A DNA stretch of 64,000 nt from Cytophagales bacterium (GCA_020403045.1 JADBYK010000028.1:53119-117118); one strand, 5' to 3'. Positions 28,540 to 38,048 are shown, numbered from the stretch's first letter. A program made the numbers and translations. The notes: a model not told the origin generated them from the sequence alone.

Positions 28540-29127
28540 TTAGCGTTTTTCCTGGCTCAACTGTCGCAAGAATTTTCTGAATTTATCGGTATTGAAATTG
28601 GTGGTGCCGACCTCCTTGGCCACTATCTTTCCATCTTTTCCAATCACAAAGGTTGTTGGAATGGAGGGCACACTCAGTTGTTCTGTCAAGCGGCCGGAAG
28701 GCAGGTAGACCGGAAATGAAAAACCTTTTGTGTTCACATACTTTACTACTTTTTCTTGGTCAGTATCTCGATCAAGCGAAAGCATAACGAATGAAATACT
28801 ATCCGAGGCAATAGAACTATATAATTTTTGAATTCCAGCCATTTCTGCTCGGCATGGGCCGCACCAGGTTGCCCACAGATTGATAAAAACTACCTTGCCT
28901 TTGTATTGCTCAAATGAAAATCTTTTCCCGCTTAGGTCTTTTATCGTAAAGTTATAATTGAAAATTTCAGACTTGGTATCGTCCAACTCGGCATCCAATA
29001 GTCCGGTCTTCAAAAAGGCCGATTGGGTGGCCGATGAAATGCTACCGATCAGACCTGTGTAATTGAGTACCACAAGTAAAATCACCAACGTTAACCCTGT
29101 CTTTAAGACTTCCTTTAAGATTTTCAT
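28540..29127 (-). CDS. TlpA-family thiol-disulfide oxidoreductase
   Basis: 195 aa; FEQYKGKVVFINLWATWCGPCRAEMAGIQKLY. Confidence 0.93.
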   Translation of the reverse strand: MKILKEVLKTGLTLVILLVVLNYTGLIGSISSATQSAFLKTGLLDAELDDTKSEIFNYNFTIKDLSGKRFSFEQYKGKVVFINLWATWCGPCRAEMAGIQKLYSSIASDSISFVMLSLDRDTDQEKVVKYVNTKGFSFPVYLPSGRLTEQLSVPSIPTTFVIGKDGKIVAKEVGTTNFNTDKFRKFLRQLSQEKR

Positions 29128-29158
29128 GGCTGCCTTTGGCTTGGTTATTGACTATTTT

Positions 29159-29183
29159 TTATCAAATGTCCATAATTTGATAA
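29159..29183. promoter_or_regulatory. Perfect inverted repeat between divergent genes
   Basis: TTATCAAAT-GTCCATA-ATTTGATAA (9+7+9) in the tlpA / 29206 divergent intergenic region, overlapping a TAATTTG -7-like sequence. Confidence 0.55.
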
Positions 29184-29205
29184 CTTCGACCAATTAAACC
29201 ATCCA

Positions 29206-30999
29206 ATGAACAGGAAAGTTTCTCTTTTGGTAGTATTTCTGCTGTATTGCGCCAACGGGTATTCGCAAAAAGTGAAATATAAGGATTTGGTTTTATTACT
29301 AAATTCTAAGCAGTATGGAGTGGCTGAACCGCATCTGAAAAGATACCTGAAAAGCGATGACGATACTCCGCATGCTTTTCTCTTTATGGGGATTGTTTTT
29401 CAAGAGAAATCCTTGGTAAACGATCTTTTAAAAGATACGCCCACATTACTCGCCAATTCAGACTCAGCTTTGCTTTTTTTTGATAAAGCTTATAGTAGCA
29501 TCACCGAAAAAGAGATCAAAAGACATAGTGAGTACTATGAAGAAATGTATAGTCGGAGAGATCCGAGAACGGGTGATTTTGGGGTTAAGTTTTCAGACGT
29601 ACGTCTTGACTTAGAGACGCGGGTTAAAAATATTAAGGAGCGAAAGGAAAAAGCCAAAGAGCTTAAAAAGCATTTTGTTGAATCAGAAAGACAATACCTG
29701 GCAGCTGCGGAACAGTTTAAGGTCATTCAGTCTAGGTTTACATCTCAAAGCAGTTTTTTTCTGCAATCGGATGAGGCACTAGTTCAGCAGTTGACAAAAT
29801 TGGCGAAGACGTATGACTCGATGCTGACTGTATTTGGAAACTACCGGTCGGCTTTAAAGGGAATTCAAAAATCAAATTACAACCAACAGCTTAGTGCGCA
29901 GGAGATCATGGATTTCAAAAAGGATGGAACTTCAGCCCCTGATTTTTTTCAGGATGACGTGCGAATTTGGGATTATAAACGGTGGGCAAACTCATCGCTG
30001 GAAACAATCGAGAATGTGATTATTCCACTTCGTGAGCGTTTAATTGCCTATGATGTTTCGCTGAATAAACTCGACCTTAAACTGCAGAAGGATTCGGTGT
30101 CCATCCTTGGCGATTTGAATCATTTGGAAGATCGACTTCTTTATACACAACTTGCTAAGTACGACCTTAACCCTTTGCCGCTGGGTATTTTTGAACTGAA
30201 GAAAGCTGACTTGAGGTATCGATCTGCTGTGGTTGTTCACAAGCCTTTTACCGACTCAAGTAACGTGATGCTGAAGCTTTCCTATTTGGACGAAGAGCTC
30301 AAATACCTAAATCGCTTGGATAGCCTTGCCAAAAAGTTGCTGGATAGAGATAGGGTAAGCGATAGTGTGAATTATCATCACTTCATATCAAAAGCGTATG
30401 GGCATCAATCTGCTTTAAATAGCCTGATCAAAACCACTCAGGATTTTGCCAAACGTGAGCAGTTGAAAAAACAGCTTGTATGGGAAAACACAATGCAGGC
30501 TACAAAGTGGGTTATAAGTGGAGTGGACTCGATTCCTTTATTTATTGAGCAGTCGAGAGAGTTGAGGTTTAAGCCATTACTGATCGTAGAAAACAAATAC
30601 ACGGTTGGTCTCAAATACAATGATTCGACAGCCACCGGCTATTTGTATTCGATTACGCCAAGCCGCAGACCGGATGTAAATGTCTCTTTTGAGGTGGACA
30701 AGACTAGTTTCACGAAAAGAAAACTGCCTATTTTAAAGTGCATTTCGACCACAGATGCGCTGCAGCACGTTTTCTTCTCATTGATTTATGCTGAAAGTAA
30801 AATGAAGGAAAAATTTCCTGTTACCGTAACTAAGGTATATCGTTCCGATGGCCTCGCCTGGAGCGTGAATCTCAAATTGGATTTTATGCCTGCCGAACTT
30901 TCCTACAATGCTGACACGGCTGAACTCTCCATCAAAACTTCCGCCATGGGCGAGAACAAGATCATTATTATCGACAAAAATGGCAAGCAACTTCAGTAG
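29206..30999 (+). CDS. Hypothetical secreted protein, unknown function
   Basis: 597 aa ORF with signal peptide MNRKVSLLVVFLLYCANGYSQ; Lys-rich helical segments. Confidence 0.75.
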   Translation: MNRKVSLLVVFLLYCANGYSQKVKYKDLVLLLNSKQYGVAEPHLKRYLKSDDDTPHAFLFMGIVFQEKSLVNDLLKDTPTLLANSDSALLFFDKAYSSITEKEIKRHSEYYEEMYSRRDPRTGDFGVKFSDVRLDLETRVKNIKERKEKAKELKKHFVESERQYLAAAEQFKVIQSRFTSQSSFFLQSDEALVQQLTKLAKTYDSMLTVFGNYRSALKGIQKSNYNQQLSAQEIMDFKKDGTSAPDFFQDDVRIWDYKRWANSSLETIENVIIPLRERLIAYDVSLNKLDLKLQKDSVSILGDLNHLEDRLLYTQLAKYDLNPLPLGIFELKKADLRYRSAVVVHKPFTDSSNVMLKLSYLDEELKYLNRLDSLAKKLLDRDRVSDSVNYHHFISKAYGHQSALNSLIKTTQDFAKREQLKKQLVWENTMQATKWVISGVDSIPLFIEQSRELRFKPLLIVENKYTVGLKYNDSTATGYLYSITPSRRPDVNVSFEVDKTSFTKRKLPILKCISTTDALQHVFFSLIYAESKMKEKFPVTVTKVYRSDGLAWSVNLKLDFMPAELSYNADTAELSIKTSAMGENKIIIIDKNGKQLQ

Positions 31000-31235
31000 C
31001 TAGTTACCGGTGAGCTTTTTCCAATCCTGATAGCGCATCGTCATTCGAATTTTCATCTTCTCGTAGTGATCCCAACTATCAACCACATGATAAATGCCCG
31101 GTAGCGACTTCACCAAAATTTCGTCATAGTCAGCGCGATAAAGACCGCCACCTGCCTAGGCAATACGTCTTGGCATTGTCATAGATCGTTTTTTGAATTT
31201 CAATTTTCTTTTCCTTAGCCCAACTTTAGGTAAAA
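31000..31235 (-). pseudogene. Degraded gene remnant with a frameshift
   Basis: Two adjacent minus frames read protein-like: SWAKEKKIEIQKTIYDNAKTYC then AGGGLYRADYDEILVKSLPGIYHVVDSWDHYEKMKIRMTMRYQDWKKLTGN*, with a TAG at the junction and a TAA upstream. Confidence 0.45.
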
Positions 31236-31251
31236 GAATAGGCAAGGAACA

Positions 31252-33105
31252 TTATTTGGTGGGGTCACTGTATGGTTTTAGTTCAGCAAAAACCACCTTA
31301 TTGTTCTTTCTATTCACGTCTGCCAATCGCTGGGAGGGATCTATTTCAATACTTTCTATTTCCGATTGTTGTTTGCTTACTATCAATGAATAAGATGGAT
31401 TTACCCATGGCCAAGGTTGAAGCGTTATTCTCCCTTCGGCCGCTTTATTAGCTGGCTTATTTCCAAGAAGCTCGTTCATTGAAATGTAAAATAACTGTTT
31501 GGTGCCATCTTTGAATGTGACTGTCAAATCGATGGGCATCGGAAATTCTCCAATCCGATTTAATTCTACGAGTGTGCCTCCATTCGTTTCTAAAATACGA
31601 CCCACGCCATAATCAATTCGCTTGGTTGTGTTTATCCAATAGCGCAGGTACCAATGCAATTGTAACCCCGAGGTTTTTTCCATGATCCGAATAAAGTCAT
31701 TGGGTTGCGGGTGCTTCATTTTCCATGTGTTGTAGTAACGCTTCATTCCTTTATAGAAGGTATCCTCGCCAATAATGTATTTCAATTGCTCTAAAAAAAC
31801 AGCTCCCATGCTGTAGGCCATCGTGCTATAAGCCCTGTTGGTGTTGAAGTGGTCTGAGTGTTGATTGGCGGGCTCCTGTAGTCCGCTATTGACTAAACTA
31901 AAATAACTGGCATAGCTACTCTGGTGCGGTGGGATTGTTTCGTTTAGAATGGACGCCATGGCTTCGCTGCTTGCAAAGTCCGTAAAACCTTCATCCATCC
32001 AGGCATGAAGCGCTTCATTGGAAGCTAGCGCCATTTGATACCAGCTGTGAGCGACTTCATGAGCCATAGTGCCACTTACTCCTGCCAAACTCCCTTCTCC
32101 CAAGATAAGCGTGCACATCGGGTACTCCATGCCGCCATCGCCTCCCTGAATGATCGAGTAGGTATCAAAAGGATATCTCCCGAAGTTATCATTGAGATAC
32201 TGAAATACCTTTACTGCATACTCTTGCATTTTTTTCCACGTTTCGGCCGTCTTTTCATTTTTCTGGTAGAAGAAATGAAGCTCGGGGCCATTGGGTACTT
32301 TTGCCTTGTCGTGGGTATAGTCAGGGTCTGCAGCCCAGGCAAAGTCAATCACATTTTTCGCTACAAAATGCCAGGTAAGATTTCGTGATAAATCTGGTTT
32401 TGCACTTTGTGAATAGCCGTGCCCGATTTGTTCGGGGTTTTGGAGGACACCGGTTCCCCCAATAACAAATTTAGGATCGATCGTAATTTTTACATCGAAG
32501 TCACCCCACGGGCTGTGGAATTCCCGGGCCACGTATTGGTAGGCATGCCAACCTTGAAAGTCATATTCTGCAATTTTTGGGTACCATTGAGTCATCGAGT
32601 AGGAAATGCCTTCGCGATTATTTCGACCGCTTCTTCGGATTTGGATAGGCACTTGCGATTCAAACTTCATATCAAACACTGCCTTTCCTTTTGGTAGTAA
32701 TGGCTTTGCTAAGGTAACTTCCAGGATAGTTCCAGTGACTTTAAAGATCACTTCTTTGCCATCTTGTTTAAGAGCTTGGATGTGCTGGTAGCCAATTTCG
32801 TCATCTTTCAGTTTTGAAATGCGATCGGCCACTCTTCTATCAGGATCTGGCAAGCTTCGTGATCGCACGTCCATCATGCTGCCAGGTTGAAAAGCATTAA
32901 AATAAAGATGATAATAGACCTTTGTAAGTGTATCAGGCGAATTGTTTTGGTAGGTTAGTTGTTGAGTGCCATTTACTTTATGAGATGTAACATCAAGGGT
33001 GACATTCATCACATATTCCACTCTTTGCTGCCAGTAATCGCGTTGGGCATCCACGGTTGAACCAACCATAGACAGTGCAAATAATAATGGTAATCTTTTC
33101 ATCAT
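31252..33105 (-). CDS. M1-family (aminopeptidase N-like) metallopeptidase
   Basis: 617 aa; GGMEYPMCTLILGEGSLAGVSGTMAHEVAHSWYQMALASNEALHAWMDEGFTDFAS (HExxH-x18-E). Confidence 0.95.
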   Translation of the reverse strand: MMKRLPLLFALSMVGSTVDAQRDYWQQRVEYVMNVTLDVTSHKVNGTQQLTYQNNSPDTLTKVYYHLYFNAFQPGSMMDVRSRSLPDPDRRVADRISKLKDDEIGYQHIQALKQDGKEVIFKVTGTILEVTLAKPLLPKGKAVFDMKFESQVPIQIRRSGRNNREGISYSMTQWYPKIAEYDFQGWHAYQYVAREFHSPWGDFDVKITIDPKFVIGGTGVLQNPEQIGHGYSQSAKPDLSRNLTWHFVAKNVIDFAWAADPDYTHDKAKVPNGPELHFFYQKNEKTAETWKKMQEYAVKVFQYLNDNFGRYPFDTYSIIQGGDGGMEYPMCTLILGEGSLAGVSGTMAHEVAHSWYQMALASNEALHAWMDEGFTDFASSEAMASILNETIPPHQSSYASYFSLVNSGLQEPANQHSDHFNTNRAYSTMAYSMGAVFLEQLKYIIGEDTFYKGMKRYYNTWKMKHPQPNDFIRIMEKTSGLQLHWYLRYWINTTKRIDYGVGRILETNGGTLVELNRIGEFPMPIDLTVTFKDGTKQLFYISMNELLGNKPANKAAEGRITLQPWPWVNPSYSLIVSKQQSEIESIEIDPSQRLADVNRKNNKVVFAELKPYSDPTK

Positions 33106-33159
33106 AGCTTTTCTGATAAGCTTGTAAAATATTGAAAAGATAGGTCTAACAAAAGCAAA

Positions 33160-34128
33160 TTACTTTGAGCGGGGCGTAAAATTGAAAAGCTTAGAGAGGG
33201 TAAGCGAAAAAAAGCTGTTTTCGGGCAGTGAATTGTCTTCACCCGGCAGCGCTACCGGCCAATTGTAGGTGTATGATGCTGTGAGCGACCAGTTCTTCTT
33301 TGTAACTCTCAAAGGCAAAGTAAGGGCGTAATTCATTAAGCCAAATTCATCTTTGTCGATTTGTTGAAATTGCGGAAGTCGTTTTGAAAGACGGACAGAT
33401 GGCTGTTGACCCAGCTGAATAGTGGTGATAGTAGCGCTGCCAAATAGTATCTGGTAAGCAGGAGTAAAGGAAATTCTATCCAGTCCAAGAAAATTGTATT
33501 TCCGTAAGCTAAGAACAATACCGGGGGTCAACCGATGAGCAGTTTGCCGTCCAAAATAAAGCGAATAGTCCAGTCGCAGAGTTACCGGTTTAAAGTCGAT
33601 AAAGTTGGACAACCCCACCATATTTGTGAGGGGATTTTCAACATTGATATCGGTATTGTTGTAGATCAAACGATCATAAGATGCCAAAAATGAATAGTGC
33701 TTTGATATCATTTTTAGGTAGCCGAGGGATGCAATCGTCAGGTAGAGGTTAGGATTATACTCTTGGCTCCAATAAGAACTCAAGTCGAGGAAAAGTCCGG
33801 TTTTATGGTAATACGATAGTCCTGCCGTGGCTCCATACTGGTTAATGCCAATTGTTCTTCCGGCCGATATAATGTTACTGTTAAACCCGGTTCGTACGAC
33901 CAGTGAAGAGCCAATTTCACTTTGCCTTTTCAGAAGGCTGTCAATCATGGTAAATATGGAAAGGGAATCTGCATAACTAAAAATGGAGTCGAGTTGGCTG
34001 AGCGAAAGGGAGTCTGTTACGGTCGCGGTACGACTGACCAATGTATCTTGCTCTTGCCCGTTGGCGTAAAAAGCAAAAGTCATCCAAAAGAAATGGATGA
34101 CTAAAATGCGCTTTATTTTCCGACTCAT
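33160..34128 (-). CDS. Predicted outer-membrane beta-barrel protein
   Basis: 322 aa, signal peptide ...FYANGQE, repeated amphipathic strands. Confidence 0.65.
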   Translation of the reverse strand: MSRKIKRILVIHFFWMTFAFYANGQEQDTLVSRTATVTDSLSLSQLDSIFSYADSLSIFTMIDSLLKRQSEIGSSLVVRTGFNSNIISAGRTIGINQYGATAGLSYYHKTGLFLDLSSYWSQEYNPNLYLTIASLGYLKMISKHYSFLASYDRLIYNNTDINVENPLTNMVGLSNFIDFKPVTLRLDYSLYFGRQTAHRLTPGIVLSLRKYNFLGLDRISFTPAYQILFGSATITTIQLGQQPSVRLSKRLPQFQQIDKDEFGLMNYALTLPLRVTKKNWSLTASYTYNWPVALPGEDNSLPENSFFSLTLSKLFNFTPRSK

Positions 34129-34646
34129 TAATTGTTCTTTTCTCGAGCCCGTTGCTCGAGCCTATTGCGAATAGTTTCGCGGTTTTCACGTTTCATTTCC
34201 CTCAGGTCTTCGCGATCGTGTAAACGCTGTAGCAGCATTCTTCTAAACTCTTCTTCTGCCTTTGGCAGTGTAAGCAATTGCTGGGCTGAAATCACTTTTA
34301 ATAAGCGTTCTGAGTAATTTTTTTCTAAATCTAAATTCTGTTGCTTTAATATCATACCTAGCTTGAGTAACTCCTGGTCGCGATCAGGCTTTGGCTTGGT
34401 AACATCTTGTGTTCTTTCTGCGTCTCGGTATTGTTTTCTTAGCGCCATGCGTTGTTCAGTAAACTCGCGATAGACAGGCCAGAATTTTTCTGCTTGGGCA
34501 GGCGTCAATTTCAATTTTTCAGAAATCAATGCGATGCGAGCAGCATTTATTTTCTCCAAATTTTTTGGATCTTGCTTATCAGGCTCTTGCCCGGTTGCGG
34601 AAAAACTTCCGATAAGTAACAGTGTATATAAAAGTATGTTTTTCAT
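34128..34646 (-). CDS. Spy/CpxP-like periplasmic protein
   Basis: 172 aa, signal peptide; ARIALISEKLKLTPAQAEKFWPVYREFTEQRMALRKQYRDAERT. Confidence 0.65.
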   Translation of the reverse strand: MKNILLYTLLLIGSFSATGQEPDKQDPKNLEKINAARIALISEKLKLTPAQAEKFWPVYREFTEQRMALRKQYRDAERTQDVTKPKPDRDQELLKLGMILKQQNLDLEKNYSERLLKVISAQQLLTLPKAEEEFRRMLLQRLHDREDLREMKRENRETIRNRLEQRAREKNN

Positions 34647-34656
34647 ATCGATCTCG

Positions 34657-35070
34657 TTAAAAATTCAAATCATATTGTTGTGCTAATTCATCTAATTCAT
34701 AGGTGGTTAATTCTTCAGGTTGTTGATACAACGAATTGATAGCTGCGCTCGTAAAATTACCGTTTTCAATTATTTCCTCGGTTGAAATTTCGTCAGCTTC
34801 TAAGTAAGCCAAAAGTTGCTCGGTAGGTACGGTGTCTAAGTTTGCTAGAGCGTCTTTTGTATTCGGCAAGTAAACCCACACAATCACCGAAATAACCCCA
34901 ACCAATATAACCGGTAGAGCAAATTTTAAAGCCAAATTGAATTCGGGTATCCAAGAACTCTTACTTTCAGGTGTTTGAATCCTTGCCTGAATGCGCATCG
35001 GTAAATCTTCAAAGTAGCCATCAGGCACGGTGAAAATTTGCTTTTTTGGAATCTCATCTAGGCGTTTCAT
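34657..35070 (-). CDS. Putative anti-sigma-like membrane protein
   Basis: ORF 34657..35130; likely start Met-21 (MKRLDEIPKKQIFTVPDGYFEDLPMRIQARI), one TM, immediately after an ECF sigma gene. Confidence 0.6.
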   Translation of the reverse strand: MKRLDEIPKKQIFTVPDGYFEDLPMRIQARIQTPESKSSWIPEFNLALKFALPVILVGVISVIVWVYLPNTKDALANLDTVPTEQLLAYLEADEISTEEIIENGNFTSAAINSLYQQPEELTTYELDELAQQYDLNF

Positions 35071-35126
35071 GTTTCTTAAATTACTCGATTCTATTACTAA
35101 GATTACGTTTCTGTTACGAAGTTTAA

Positions 35127-35663
35127 TCATTGATCTAAAAAATCCTCAATTTTCTTTACCGCATGGTGGAAACTTGCTTTCAGGGCCCCGACACTTGTTT
35201 TAGTAATCTCTGAAATGGTCTCGTAGGGGAGGTCATCAAAATACTTCATGTTGAACACAAGTCGCTGTTTATCAGGTAGTTTTATAATAGCTTTTTGTAA
35301 GATTTTCTGGATTTCATCTCCGTCTAAGTTTATCGAAGAATCAATTTTTGCTGATAGCTGATGCCCTACGTCTTCAATCGGTAAAAAGAACCTTTTCTTC
35401 TTTTTGTTGAGATGGCTCAAGCATTCATTGGTCGCGATCCGGTAGATCCAGGTAAAAAGCTGAGAATCCTCACGGAATCCATCAATGTATTTATGGACTT
35501 TGATAAAGACCTCTTGAGTCAAGTCATCAGCATCATCATGGTCAATGACCATTTTACGTACATGCCAATATACGCGTTGCTGGTACTGACGAACCAGTAA
35601 ATTGAAACCGTGGTTGCGCGAGTCCGGATTTCGGATTTTTTGTAAGAGTTCCTGATCTTCCAA
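35127..35663 (-). CDS. ECF RNA polymerase sigma factor
   Basis: 178 aa; DDADDLTQEVFIKVHKYIDGFREDSQLFTWIYRIATNECLSHLNKKKKR; LPDKQRLVFNMKYFDDLPYETISEITKTSVGALKASFHHAVKKIE. Confidence 0.93.
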   Translation of the reverse strand: MEDQELLQKIRNPDSRNHGFNLLVRQYQQRVYWHVRKMVIDHDDADDLTQEVFIKVHKYIDGFREDSQLFTWIYRIATNECLSHLNKKKKRFFLPIEDVGHQLSAKIDSSINLDGDEIQKILQKAIIKLPDKQRLVFNMKYFDDLPYETISEITKTSVGALKASFHHAVKKIEDFLDQ

Positions 35664-35757
35664 TGGCCTGTTTTCTTTGGAATTTGAAAGTTAGACAAAT
35701 AAAGAGATAGATAGTTTAATCAATCTTACAGATCAATTACCAAAACTCTGTTTTAAG

Positions 35758-35794
35758 TATGCATGATGCATAAATTGTATATTTGATATCAAAT
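35758..35794. promoter_or_regulatory. Two palindromes around a -7 element
   Basis: TATGCAT-G-ATGCATA (35758-35772) and ATTTGATATCAAAT (35781-35794) flank/overlap TATATTTG (35778-35785) just upstream of the 35799 start. Confidence 0.5.
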
Positions 35795-35798
35795 TCGA

Positions 35799-36575
35799 AT
35801 GACCAGGGTTCTGTTACTACTGTTTGCTTGTGCAGCGACTATTTTGTCTTGTGGGCCCGATCTCAATCCTCAGAAGTATGTGATCAAGAGTATCTTATCA
35901 AGTTCTTACGAAGAGTATTCTTTTCAATATAAAGTCGGGCGATTGCAGCGCATGATTGGTACGGATTCGATTTCATTAGAGTATGCATATTACAATGACT
36001 CAACTTCGATAAAACAATTCAACAAGTCGGGAAAATTAATACAACGTTTTCAACTCGTTTTTTCAGGGGGTAAACTAACTAAATACAAGATAAGGTGGCA
36101 ATTTGGTCAGTTATGGTATAGGGACTCCCTTACTTTTGGTTACAGTGGAAGCAACCTAACGCAGATAAACTACAAATCAAGTCAATTTCAAGCGACCACA
36201 TTGAACGGCAACTTGACAACCATAAAAAGGGGAACTGGAGTGTTGAGTAATTCCTATACAAACGAGTATGACGGAATCCCAAACCCATTTGCAGGATTTT
36301 TTTGGCTCGATCAGTTTTTAATTCCAAGTGGTTTCACCACGACATTTCAGCCACTTTCTGTTGCGCGCTATTTCTCAAAAAACAATGTCACGTCTTCAAC
36401 AAGTGTTGTTTTAGGGTCGACTCAAATAAATCGCTTTTCGTATATCTATCTGCATGGCATTTTGCCAAAAGCAATCAACTACGAGCTAGAAACCAACAAA
36501 ACAAAGGTTAGTGATTTAGTCTTAGTTTTCGACATTCAATATACACCAAAAGAAGCTACCGGAAGCGCACCATAG
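35799..36575 (+). CDS. Hypothetical lipoprotein
   Basis: 258 aa; MTRVLLLLFACAATILSCGPD lipobox; repetitive YD-like strands. Confidence 0.75.
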   Translation: MTRVLLLLFACAATILSCGPDLNPQKYVIKSILSSSYEEYSFQYKVGRLQRMIGTDSISLEYAYYNDSTSIKQFNKSGKLIQRFQLVFSGGKLTKYKIRWQFGQLWYRDSLTFGYSGSNLTQINYKSSQFQATTLNGNLTTIKRGTGVLSNSYTNEYDGIPNPFAGFFWLDQFLIPSGFTTTFQPLSVARYFSKNNVTSSTSVVLGSTQINRFSYIYLHGILPKAINYELETNKTKVSDLVLVFDIQYTPKEATGSAP

Positions 36576-36576
36576 T

Positions 36577-37650
36577 TTACCCTAGTTTCTCGATCAGGTC
36601 AACCATCCGTTCATACTGTTCTTTGGAGTGTGCCGGGAAATTGGCGAAACGCAATTGTGATTTCTTTTTCTCTCCGTAGCCTTCTCCCGGGTTAAAGCCG
36701 TGCTCAGATAAATAGTTACTGATTCGAACTGAATGTTCACCGCAATCAGCCACTATCACTGTTTTAGACTGCGCTGACTCATCTTTCACAAAAGCAGACA
36801 TCAATGGATGAGCCTTTAGTGCTTGGTACAAGATGGCTGCTTTGTAATCTGTCTCCTGACGAATCTTTTTGATGCCAATTCGAAGGAAATCCTCCACTAC
36901 ACAACTCAGCAAGTAGATGCCGAGCACGTTTGGTGTTTCGCTGGTTTGGTTCTTTAGCGCATTCAGAAGTAGGGTAGGGAGATTGTGGTATGACCCAATG
37001 GAAATGCCTCTTGCCAATAGTGATTCTGCCTTTTCGATGCATCTAGAATTGACAGCCCACACGCCAAGTCCTGCTGGCATGCCGAACCCTTTTTGCACGG
37101 AGAAGAAAAAAGAATCTATTTGAGAATAATCTAAAGCCGCGTAAGGCATAGAGGAGACTGCGTCAACAACAATTAGTGACTCGCTGTTTTTTTCTCGTAC
37201 CTGCCGGATGAATTCATTGGTCACTGACACCCCGGTGCTTGTTTCATTTTGAGTAATCGCAATTAGTTCGGTGCCATAGTCGGAAATTGAGTGTGATGAA
37301 AAATTCTCACCCAGTGGCGCTTCAACTTTTTGTGGTTGCTTTCCCAATTGCTTAGCGATATCAAAATAGCGATTGGAAAAAGCACCATTGACAAGGTGCG
37401 TGGAAGAACTCTCGACCAAGTTTTGTATTGATTTTTCCCAGACTTCAGTAGCTGAGCCAGTAAAAAAAATAAAGTAGTCTGTTGGAATACCCAACAATTC
37501 TTTCAGGCCTTCGGTTGCTTTCTGAAAATAAGATTCAAATGTTTTGCTACGGTGAGAAATAGAGGTAATTCCTTCCTTGAAGGCATGACGTGCATGATCG
37601 GGAATAGTATAAAAAAGCTGTGAGGGCCCCGGAGTGAGATTAATGTTCAT
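36577..37650 (-). CDS. Class V aminotransferase (phosphoserine aminotransferase-like)
   Basis: ORF 36577..37683; start at Met-12 MNINLTPGPSQLFYTIPDHARHAFKEGITSISHRSKTFE; VVDAVSSMPYAALDYSQIDSFFFSVQKGFGMPAGLGVW. Confidence 0.88.
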   Translation of the reverse strand: MNINLTPGPSQLFYTIPDHARHAFKEGITSISHRSKTFESYFQKATEGLKELLGIPTDYFIFFTGSATEVWEKSIQNLVESSSTHLVNGAFSNRYFDIAKQLGKQPQKVEAPLGENFSSHSISDYGTELIAITQNETSTGVSVTNEFIRQVREKNSESLIVVDAVSSMPYAALDYSQIDSFFFSVQKGFGMPAGLGVWAVNSRCIEKAESLLARGISIGSYHNLPTLLLNALKNQTSETPNVLGIYLLSCVVEDFLRIGIKKIRQETDYKAAILYQALKAHPLMSAFVKDESAQSKTVIVADCGEHSVRISNYLSEHGFNPGEGYGEKKKSQLRFANFPAHSKEQYERMVDLIEKLG

Positions 37651-37798
37651 GTTCACGAAATTAAGCTTCAAAGTTAAAATCAAACTCGCTCACTATCACC
37701 ATTTATTTTCTTAATTCGAGTCATGCAGCGAACCGGAGCCGACACCAAGCTGTCTCAGCCGATCTCAGTTGATGAAACAAATAGAATCGCATTATATA

Positions 37799-37829
37799 TT
37801 GAGAAACGGAGAACATTTATGTAATTTTG
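37799..37829 (+). promoter_or_regulatory. Bacteroidota-type promoter: TTG - N20 - TAATTTTG
   Basis: TTG 37799-37801, 20-nt spacer, TAATTTTG 37822-37829; fits TTTG-N19-21-TAnnTTTG. Confidence 0.65.
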
Positions 37830-37835
37830 ATTGAT

Positions 37836-38048
37836 AATTCCCACTTGGATTTGGGACACGTTTGCTGAACCTAACAATTATACAATACCGGGTGAAGCTT
37901 TCGGACAAAATCAGGCCTCAGTCCGCCCAGGCGGATCCTCGCCCAAAAAGCAGGTTAACAGTGGAAGATCGCGACCAGAGAGCAGCCCAAAACTTGTCTT
38001 TTATGGGGTTCAGAAACCTCCACCAAATCCAGTGGGTTTTATTTTTTT
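37836..38048 (+). ncRNA. Putative structured small RNA, ~213 nt, 6S-like architecture
   Basis: CCCAC(37840-37844)/GTGGG(38032-38036); TGGATTTGG(37846-37854)/CCAAATCCA(38023-38031); GTTT(37860-37863)/AAAC(38014-38017); CTGAACC(37865-37871)/GGTTCAG(38007-38013); inner hairpin TCCGCC-CA-GGCGGA (37922-37935); 3' TTTTATTTTTTT; matching promoter upstream; lies between minus-strand genes. Confidence 0.7.
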
